A DNA stretch of 64,000 nt from positions 5,332,001 to 5,396,000 of the forward strand of contig CP110630.1 of NCBI GenBank assembly GCA_026210745.1, given 5' to 3'. The notes under the pieces are model-generated. The model saw nothing but the letters and a program-made list of their open reading frames with translations, did no database searches and was not told the DNA's origin. The stretch is from Exobasidium rhododendri (taxonomy: Eukaryota; Basidiomycota; Exobasidiomycetes; Exobasidiales; Exobasidiaceae). Shown in pieces: positions 55,601-64,000 of the stretch. How positions within the stretch are numbered: position 1 is the stretch's first letter; each line of letters begins with the position of its first letter. The position numbers and the translations under genes were made by a program.

Positions 55601-55967
55601 CCAAAGCCGGTGACTTGTCAGAGACGGAGACCTTTCGAGTACGAATCAATGGAGCAGGATTAGCATTCACCTTCTCCGTGTCATCTTTAGGTGAGGTGGA
55701 AGTAGGAATGCTGATCACATTGGCAGCATCATGCCTCTTGCTCAAAGGCTGTCTCCTGCACTTTCCGGTAGCAACGATGGCAGGGTCGATGAAAGTACCC
55801 TCTTTGGTGTCATTCTTGCTCAGATCGGTAACAGGAGAGCTGGTGAGGGATGAGGTCGTCTGCTCCTCCTTCTTCACCTCGATACTAGGCTTGTTCTCTT
55901 TGTGGGAAGTGTTGATCTTCTTCTTAGACCTTTTATTCACGATCTTTGCTTGCGTAGTCACAGTCAT
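52680..55967 (-). CDS. Two-RRM RNA-binding protein (RBMS/MSSP-like)
   Basis: RBMS-type proteins bind single-stranded, often AU-rich RNA and control mRNA fate. Exons: 55967-55073, 55014-54903, 54838-54743, 54660-54570, 54493-54260, 54188-52680 (978 aa). The first 300 residues are Ser/Lys/Glu-rich and disordered. RRM1 (about 322-395) has TTNIYVNNLPS as RNP2 and GLCKGYGFVMY as RNP1, pieced together from four exons. RRM2 (about 412-490) has TSNVYVSNLPL and GASRGVGFVRL. It is followed by the ARFAD-AQKRL linker seen after RRM2 in this family. The C-terminal 450 residues are Asn, Ser, Gln and Ala-rich with a poly-Gln run, prion-like in composition. All splice junctions keep frame. The start ATG 55967 is the first in frame after a stop upstream. 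Confidence 0.83.
53358..53381 (-). repeat. CAG repeat coding for poly-Gln in the RRM protein
   Basis: On the coding strand, a run of mostly CAG codons encodes about seven consecutive Gln flanked by LQ and QKLK. It is in the low-complexity C-terminal region. Confidence 0.85.
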
Positions 55968-57637
55968 TGGAACAAGAGCTAAAGGTGGTGTAGATGCTCT
56001 GACGGCGATACGATGTACTCACTGAGGAAAGAGCATCATCTTGATTAGCCAAGTACAAGTTGTCGCACCTTTTTCGACCGCGCAAAAGGTGCAGAAGATA
56101 ACTTTTGCCCTTGCACATTCCTCTACTTCACTTACACTTGCGACTTCTAGACCGTTCTCGGTGCGGAGTATCGCCTTGCCTGCACTAGGTTGCTTCTTAG
56201 GACCCAGATTGTGGGACAGTGTTGGTTTCTGAATGTGTACTCTTCACCAAGCGAGTAGAATATTCCTCGCTATCTACGAGAGCAGTGACGCTCGCCTTCA
56301 AAATGGAACTTGTCGAAACTGTGCTGGCAGAGCGTTCACTGATTGAGGTTTCGTAAGGGAAGCATACACTTCGTAATGAAGGCGTACACCAAAATGAAGG
56401 AGGTCGTCGTTGGGTGTGGTGGCTGTGACTTTTCGGAATAGAAGATCAAGTAGACGGCGATGGGAGTGAGCGATCGCGATACCTACGTAAGGGAGAATGA
56501 GTTAGTATAGCTGTGAGTAAGGGAGAGCCAAAGAGCGGTGCTTGATATATAAAGGTAGGAGTAAGGTAATCCTAGATCTGGTGTAAGAGGAGGGGGACAA
56601 GGTGAATCGAGAAAGGAAGAGATGCGGCTGGTAAGTCGAGATTGAGAGGGGAGAACGAGGTTTAGGAAGAAGAAGAGGAAGAGGAGATAGTTGTATGCGT
56701 TGGTAAGGAGAGGACAGCCAAGGAAGAGAGAGAGGCTTACGACACATTCACTCCTTCCATAAGGGCTGGCATCTTATTGTCTTTCACTCTCTCTCTGCTA
56801 CTCTCTCCTTTGCTTCACTCTCTTCTTCTCTCGATTCCGCGCCCCCCCATCCCACTCCCCGAAATGCACGTCGCTTTCTCTCCGTATCATGTAAAACCCG
56901 CTTGACCTTGATAAAGCAGAGTGGAGTGCAGTTCTGTCCCCCATACTATTGGCCTGCTAGACTATGATGCTTGGCGAAGAGTGCGAGACTTGTGGGGCGC
57001 TACATCCAAACCTCAGTCGCTCTTCGGAGGTTTGCCGCCAAGACGGTCAGGATCACGCTCTTTACTATGTGTGCCCAGCCACTTCCACTTCTTGCGCCGC
57101 ATCCAGTACCTCCCTTACTCTTGATCGAGGCACGACTTGCGTCATTCACGATTTCCTGCTTTCGCGCACAGCTCTCAGTAATAGACCTCAGATGTGGATT
57201 CCTTGCTGCTAGTACAGTCCTGTTCAATACTTTGTGCTTCTCATTCACAGCACAAGCGCCATTTCCTCAATGTGACATAAGCGCAAAAATGAAAGGATTT
57301 CGATTGCATTGCCGAGAACAAGCGTTCCCCTTGACAGCGCTTGGACAAGTCGTTCTTTAGTCATTGAGCTTGATCACTTGCATACAGACTCGGTGCTCGG
57401 TGACTAGCGCAGAAGAGAGGCGTGCAAGTCTGCCATGTATGGAAGTATACTCCATGACACAGTCCAACACAACACAGCAGCTCAAAGCTCGTACCTGAGC
57501 TGGAGTCAGAGAGGTGCGAGAAGACCGTGCGAGACATTCACGTGTGAGAAGATTGGCACAGTCCGAGCTTGACAGGGGTCCTATGAGGAAAGAAGGTCGA
57601 GCTCGCTCCTGAAGCAGCTTGCTACTCGACACACCCG
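55968..57637. other. Long divergent intergenic region between the RRM gene and SEC39
   Basis: This is one of the largest gaps (1670 nt). It contains a GATATATAAAGG box at about 56543-56553 on the plus strand and a C-run at 56839-56849. A few short open frames occur on both strands, the most notable being a Cys-rich one at 56964-57212. None has splice or homology support. It may contain long 5' leaders or a non-coding transcript. Confidence 0.4.
56964..57212 (+). CDS. Doubtful Cys-containing small ORF (82 aa)
   Basis: The frame begins with ATG ATG and has eight Cys, including an ECETCGAL pattern and a final CC pair. There is no signal peptide, so a secreted effector is unlikely. It could be a small zinc-binding protein or chance. 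Overlapping frames of similar size on the same strand lower the confidence. Confidence 0.12.
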   Translation: MMLGEECETCGALHPNLSRSSEVCRQDGQDHALYYVCPATSTSCAASSTSLTLDRGTTCVIHDFLLSRTALSNRPQMWIPCC

Positions 57638-60600
57638 ATGGGCGACAAATCGCTCAAGCGTAGCTGGCTTCGATTAGTAGGAGACTCGGAGCTCGGAGAA
57701 GCTTCAAGAACTGAACTGACCAGAGTGACGGCTAGCACGATCGATGCGACATTAGGTTCTATTCGGGGAGATGATTTTTGGGTTGCTTTGGCCTGTGTCG
57801 AAGCCATCGAGAAGGTCTCGCTGTCGACGAATGATGTGACAACAACTAGGCACCTACTCTCCATAGGCCTCCAGCACAGTATCATGGATACCAATGCTGA
57901 AGATATCTTTGGTTCTCCCCGCGCCTTGTACCAGCTGGCAATTCGAAAGGTTCTCTTGAAGTATAGGCGTATGATGACTGTATGGGAGCAGCTTTTTCAT
58001 TCAGAGGGAAGGAACAATGTGGGAGACGTGGTGGAAATTTGGGAGAAACAAGAGAAGTTTGTGCCTAGTGACACTGAAAATAACGACGACGACGATGCTT
58101 GGGCCGAAGCTGCAGAGACGACACCTTCACCAGTCGCTACCACTTCTAATCATATAGCACTGTCTGACTTTATCAGTCAGAGTCCTCTCGCTGTTGCCAT
58201 CCATCTAGCATCTAGCCATCAATATCGCCAACTCACCCTGCTCTTGAAAGCTCTACCAAGCTCGCTCTACGAAGAGATATACCTGAAGCGGCTAAATATC
58301 GTCAAGCTTCTGCTCTTGTCTGCGGCATCTGCAGAGGTAGATATAGACACCCTTTTACAGATGGGGCTGCTACCGTCCTTCAGAGATGGCCAAGAATTTG
58401 GTCTGTGGAACGAATGCAGGAACCCAATGGAAGCTCCTGATGCGACAGATACAAAGGAAGTTGTGGAATTATTACTCAGCCATGGACTAATAACGTCGGA
58501 AGAGCATTCACATGAGTCAACGAGAGAACCCTTGTCACCATCGTCACTCTTGTCTTTCTATCTGGACTGCATCACAACACTGGAGAGTCGTTCGGGGTCT
58601 ATCTCAGCATCGATTGAGCTTGCCCGTATTGTTTCCTCGGATCAGATGCGATTACCTCCGAATGAAGGCTTGAACCGACTGACTGTAGATTTGCAGTTGT
58701 TGATGCCACTGGTGTATGGAGCCGCGTCTTGCTCTACCTGCTCATCCTGGACGCTCAACCGATTGAGAGAAGAGCTGCATGCACGGCCCGACCTAGAAGA
58801 GCGACAATCAATGGCTGTGCTCTACCTCGAGGAAGCTCAATCGCCCCACGTCATCATCGAAGGATCCCGCAACGGCGTAGTCCCATTTCTTCGCATTGTC
58901 ACACACCGACATGTCTTACAGTTGGGTGAGGAAGTGGCAGAAGATATGATGGTGAAAGACGGCTTCATCCAGGTGATCTTGAAATTAGCCGACAAGGGAC
59001 GAGTCGCTACTGTGAATACACTTCTATCTGAAAGTGCGGCGTGTGGAATTGAGCTAAATGGTGTCGAACGGGGTAGAATAGCACTTGCTGCTCTCATAGG
59101 ATCCACCAAGCTTGACCAAGCCAACATTCGACAGTACGATCAGCTAGCTCTTTCAGCAAGCTCAGAGCTTTCAAAGGTGGCTCCAGGAGGGGAGAATCCT
59201 CCGCTTCGGCAGTACGTTGGCCCTGACTTTCACCCTGGTAATGGCACTCCATCGACACCCTCTCGAATTCATCAATTCTTACTAGGACTTGAACAGCATG
59301 CTATCTCCTATCACCTACAACGCTGTCGCGTCTACCTCTCTGCCATTCAGCGTCTGTCTGCTTGGAATAATCTCCTCACCTTGCCATGGCTTGCTGATGT
59401 GCAAGGACAGCGGGAAGAACAAATAGGGTGCGTAACCCGAGTCATTCGAACGTTTGCCAGAGACACAAATCCCTCTCAGCAATGGAAACACCTGATCGAT
59501 AGTTTAGTAGAGTGTGTGGGAAGGCAGGAAGCACTAGATACATTAGAGGAAAAGGACGTAGCACGCTTGATCGCAGAAGGAGCCCTTCGCACTAGCGACT
59601 TGAGAATCTTTTCCCTTCTCATGAAGGAGCGTTGCTTGAGTCAATTGTCTGACAAAGAAAGGGAAGAGATTGTTCTGAGTGCTTCAAGGGAATTCTACGA
59701 TAACGCTACGTCGGCGAATCTCTACTCTGGTGATATGAAGATTGCGTACGAGATCTTGTCTCAGAACGACGTCCGCAACACGCCAAAAATCGAACAAGAA
59801 AAGGCATTCATGGAAGCGAGTTCTCGGCTGTGCTCCTTTCGAGTCCAGTCAAGCCTACGACCTGGCGTCCTTCTGGCTCCCATTGAGATACGCCTCTCGA
59901 CGGATCGACTAGACTTCATCAAGAAGCTCTTAGAATCAAAGGAAGATGCCTACAAGACTCCTGACCTCATACTTGAAATAGCAACGAAGCTCTGTGCTGT
60001 TCCTAGTGGAGCAGCGACCGGTGACTCCCAACCACTCGCCAATCGGCAGGTCGTGGAAAGCAAGACGCTGTCGCTCTTGACAGAAGCGGCACTCGGTCAA
60101 GCAGACTACACTCGAGCTCAAGTATCTTGCGAGCGACTAATACAAAGTGTCACTACGATCAGTAAGCGAGTCGAACAGTCTGCGGTCACCCATGGAGCGA
60201 ATCACGAGTCTCTGCAGAGAATTTTTCTTCAGATCAGCGAGATCGCCTACCGGAGTTGTTTCTATCTGTGCAACCAACAGGAGTGGATTGACTACGCAAG
60301 TCGTCTACGTTGGTGCTCGTACGTACTAGCCTACTGTCCGGATGAGCAGGTGGAAAAATACCTAAAGACCTGGAGACACTTAGAAAGACAGTATCAAGAG
60401 GAACTCTTTACGAATCCTTCACAGTCAAAAGACTGGAGCCAAGTCGCCGATCAGCTAAAGCCAGGCCAAGGCAGTCTGGCAAATAGTCTAGCCTCGATTG
60501 GCGGGATCGGAGGCGGACTAGGTGCACTAGAATCATTGAGTCCGTTCAGCACTCTATTTGCAAGTACCCGTCTGAGTTCTGCATTATCACGAGGGTCTTC

Positions 60601-60832
60601 ATCTCTTCAAGATCACTCCAACGCTCCTATCTCGAATACCTCGAATAGCATCGGTAAGAGCACGACTTCTACCGTCGGCAGTAGCAACAGCCCTACTTCT
60701 CGGACCGCTCGATTATTCGACTCTCTGGGCGGAGGCAGCCCTTCGAACGACGCTGCGAATTCTGGTTACCTAGATCCCGCGGAACGAGCGGCCAGAGCTG
60801 CAAGACGCTTCTTTAGTGGATTTGGCTCATGA
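57638..60832 (+). CDS. SEC39: Sec39-domain protein, Dsl1 complex tether subunit
   Basis: Sec39 (NBAS in animals) is part of the Dsl1 tether that captures Golgi-derived COPI vesicles at the ER. The gene is one intronless frame of 1064 codons. It is helical almost throughout, as expected for the alpha-solenoid. The start has MGDKSLKRSWLRL and a helix with VALACVEAIEKVSL. A RKVLLKYRRMMTVWEQLF helix and an acidic DDDDAWAEAAE segment are characteristic of the Sec39 family. LSDFISQSPLAVAIHLASSHQY follows. Mid-protein, long helices with ALLIGSTKL and RVYLSAIQRLSAW repeat. The last 150 residues are Ser/Gly-rich, ending ARRFFSGFGS. ATG 57638 is the first Met in frame. The gene converges on the galactopyranose mutase. 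Confidence 0.78.
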   Translation: MGDKSLKRSWLRLVGDSELGEASRTELTRVTASTIDATLGSIRGDDFWVALACVEAIEKVSLSTNDVTTTRHLLSIGLQHSIMDTNAEDIFGSPRALYQLAIRKVLLKYRRMMTVWEQLFHSEGRNNVGDVVEIWEKQEKFVPSDTENNDDDDAWAEAAETTPSPVATTSNHIALSDFISQSPLAVAIHLASSHQYRQLTLLLKALPSSLYEEIYLKRLNIVKLLLLSAASAEVDIDTLLQMGLLPSFRDGQEFGLWNECRNPMEAPDATDTKEVVELLLSHGLITSEEHSHESTREPLSPSSLLSFYLDCITTLESRSGSISASIELARIVSSDQMRLPPNEGLNRLTVDLQLLMPLVYGAASCSTCSSWTLNRLREELHARPDLEERQSMAVLYLEEAQSPHVIIEGSRNGVVPFLRIVTHRHVLQLGEEVAEDMMVKDGFIQVILKLADKGRVATVNTLLSESAACGIELNGVERGRIALAALIGSTKLDQANIRQYDQLALSASSELSKVAPGGENPPLRQYVGPDFHPGNGTPSTPSRIHQFLLGLEQHAISYHLQRCRVYLSAIQRLSAWNNLLTLPWLADVQGQREEQIGCVTRVIRTFARDTNPSQQWKHLIDSLVECVGRQEALDTLEEKDVARLIAEGALRTSDLRIFSLLMKERCLSQLSDKEREEIVLSASREFYDNATSANLYSGDMKIAYEILSQNDVRNTPKIEQEKAFMEASSRLCSFRVQSSLRPGVLLAPIEIRLSTDRLDFIKKLLESKEDAYKTPDLILEIATKLCAVPSGAATGDSQPLANRQVVESKTLSLLTEAALGQADYTRAQVSCERLIQSVTTISKRVEQSAVTHGANHESLQRIFLQISEIAYRSCFYLCNQQEWIDYASRLRWCSYVLAYCPDEQVEKYLKTWRHLERQYQEELFTNPSQSKDWSQVADQLKPGQGSLANSLASIGGIGGGLGALESLSPFSTLFASTRLSSALSRGSSSLQDHSNAPISNTSNSIGKSTTSTVGSSNSPTSRTARLFDSLGGGSPSNDAANSGYLDPAERAARAARRFFSGFGS

Positions 60833-61149
60833 CTCCTCTTTTCACTATAGAACTGCGCCTTCCACTCTTTTCCCCCTTTCTTTTTTTTCTCTCTCATGAC
60901 AATGTACCAACCCTCATCAACACACCCTAATGACACACTCGGCGAATCATCATGACATATGATTGTATATTAAACCTGAGTGAAAAGAAACGAGAAAAAG
61001 GGACACAAAGTATATATAGTGGTGGCGGTGGTAGTAGTAGCAGGGAACAGAAGGAAGGGACGAGAAAGACGCATCGTGAGTCCAGTCTAAACGTGATTGT
61101 GAAAGGAGACGGGCTGCAAGAAATGATTTCTTAGACCCAACCGATTCTT
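60833..61149. other. Convergent 3' intergenic region
   Basis: 317 nt between the SEC39 and mutase stops. A T-run (60881-60891) and a GTGGCGGTGGTAGTAGTAGC repeat-like patch (61020-61040) are present. It is probably two 3' UTRs. Confidence 0.5.
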
Positions 61150-63081
<1,932 letters not shown>

Positions 63082-64000
63082 GGCGAGACAGCTGCGGAAA
63101 AGAGTGTTGGGAGAAGCTTGAGAGGGGAGGGTAATGAAGGCGAAGGAGTGGAAGCAAGATAGGGAAGAGGGAAAAAAATGATGGAAGCGGCGAATTTGTC
63201 CAACCTTTATTTACCAAATCGATTCTATCTGAAGCCACTCGTAGCACCCGGGAAGCTTAAGTCAGACTTGCCTCGTTTGAGCGTATCCAAGTCAAACCCG
63301 TCTCTGGTACTCTGTTGGCACGGCGCATATTAAAAATTCGAGCTAGGAAGAGAAAGAGGCAATACAACGCGCACACGTTTTTTTGCAGTCTGTCTCGCAT
63401 CCGGGTCTCAGATGTCACTTTGTCTCTTCCCCCTTTCCAGCTCTTTTGGCCTAAGACAAGGACGACACGCGAGCGCGGCTTCGAAACATTTCCGGCTATT
63501 ATATGTATACATACAACGCGGAGGCCTTTGTCTTATCGAATTAGTTTCATAGCCAGGCTAGAAAGTGAAGAGAATTAAATGTGGCCAATCCAAATAAGGG
63601 AAGATCTGACTGACACTTCAGAGTTGGATATCGTACATGAAAGGGGTCGAAGAAGACGGACTTTCCCTTGTGGGCGCAGGATCCTCATGCATGCTTCTGG
63701 CATTGGAAGAACTTGCCAGCTTAAACATGAGGTCTGAGACTTCTGGCTGGAACCGTTGTCTTGCAATGCAGGAGAATATTCAAGATCCATCCAAGCTTGG
63801 CGTCTGCACTTGCTGCTTGGTGCCATGAAAGCACTCACAGCGAGCGCTCGGTGATTCAAAGCCAAGAGAATCATGTGGCGCAATGTAAAAAATCAATCAT
63901 CGTAGCATGCAACGTGCAGCAAAACTTCCACTTGATGGTGATATGCCGCGTTTATTTCGCTGATATTCTCCTCAGTGGTGGCCAGAAACGGTGGGGTATT
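63082..64000. other. Right-edge region upstream of the mutase gene, no gene supported
   Basis: This holds the mutase promoter and possibly the flank of a gene beyond the window. An AATTCGAG patch and a T-run (63381-63386) are visible. A reverse-strand frame at 63575-63883 has no recognisable domain. Nothing is supported as a gene. Confidence 0.5.

Noticed and set aside
55594-56025. Plus-strand ORF of 143 codons with hydrophobic stretches
   Set aside because: It overlaps the first exon of the RRM gene antisense; hydrophobicity reflects complement of Lys/Glu/Ser codons.
63575-63883. Reverse-strand ORF of 102 codons at the right edge
   Set aside because: No recognisable domain, splice sites or start context; it could be chance in gene-poor sequence at the window edge.

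Overview
This 64 kb window is nuclear DNA from a fungus, most likely a basidiomycete and possibly a smut-like or yeast-like member of Ustilaginomycotina (lineage inferred, not proven). The genes are eukaryotic and spliced. Introns are short (46 to about 100 nt), begin mostly with GTGAGT or GTAAGT and end in YAG. Two kinds of gene coexist: very long uninterrupted ones (an 1811-residue flippase, a 1064-residue Sec39) and genes cut into very small exons. Conserved fungal families include velvet, SET1, KRE6/SKN1, P4-ATPase, Bir1 and UDP-galactopyranose mutase. I see no tRNA, rRNA, transposon, CRISPR array or bacterial-style operon. Reconstructed exons of every spliced gene sum to a multiple of three, which supports the models.

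Layout, left to right: velvet regulator (1831-3816, +); bis-heme ferric reductase (3944-6283, -); TRM7-type tRNA methyltransferase (6569-7315, -); M17 leucine aminopeptidase with an 8-nt micro-exon (7711-9823, +); BIR-domain protein of the Bir1/survivin type (9970-11631, -) divergent from a WAPL-like cohesin-release factor (12090-14691, +); unknown protein (15156-16712, -); SET1 H3K4 methyltransferase (17225-21737, +); alpha/beta hydrolase (22111-25306, +); SWP1/ribophorin II (25492-26632, -); serine-rich unknown (26878-29550, +); Dnf-type flippase (30629-36064, +); disordered unknown (36486-39563, -); old yellow enzyme (40094-41529, +); PQ-loop membrane protein (41704-43347, -); geranylgeranyltransferase I beta subunit (43651-44980, -); possible proteasome assembly chaperone (45220-46290, +); KRE6/SKN1 glucan-synthesis protein (46517-49112, -); NIPA-like magnesium transporter (50265-52056, +); two-RRM RNA-binding protein (52680-55967, -); SEC39 (57638-60832, +); UDP-galactopyranose mutase (61150-63081, -).

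The genes do not form one pathway. Two loose themes appear. One is chromosome biology: Bir1, WAPL and SET1 lie within 12 kb, and Bir1 and WAPL share a 458-bp divergent intergenic region holding one ACGCGT and one CACGTG. The other is the secretory pathway and cell surface: SWP1 (N-glycosylation), flippase, KRE6 (beta-1,6-glucan), SEC39 (ER tethering), galactopyranose mutase (galactofuranose supply) and GGTase-I (Rho/Cdc42 prenylation). I found no clear previously undescribed system. The most striking observations are the out-of-frame 8-nt micro-exon carrying metal-ligand residues of the aminopeptidase, a His-to-Gln change in the prenyltransferase ESHGG motif, and a degenerate first BIR domain.
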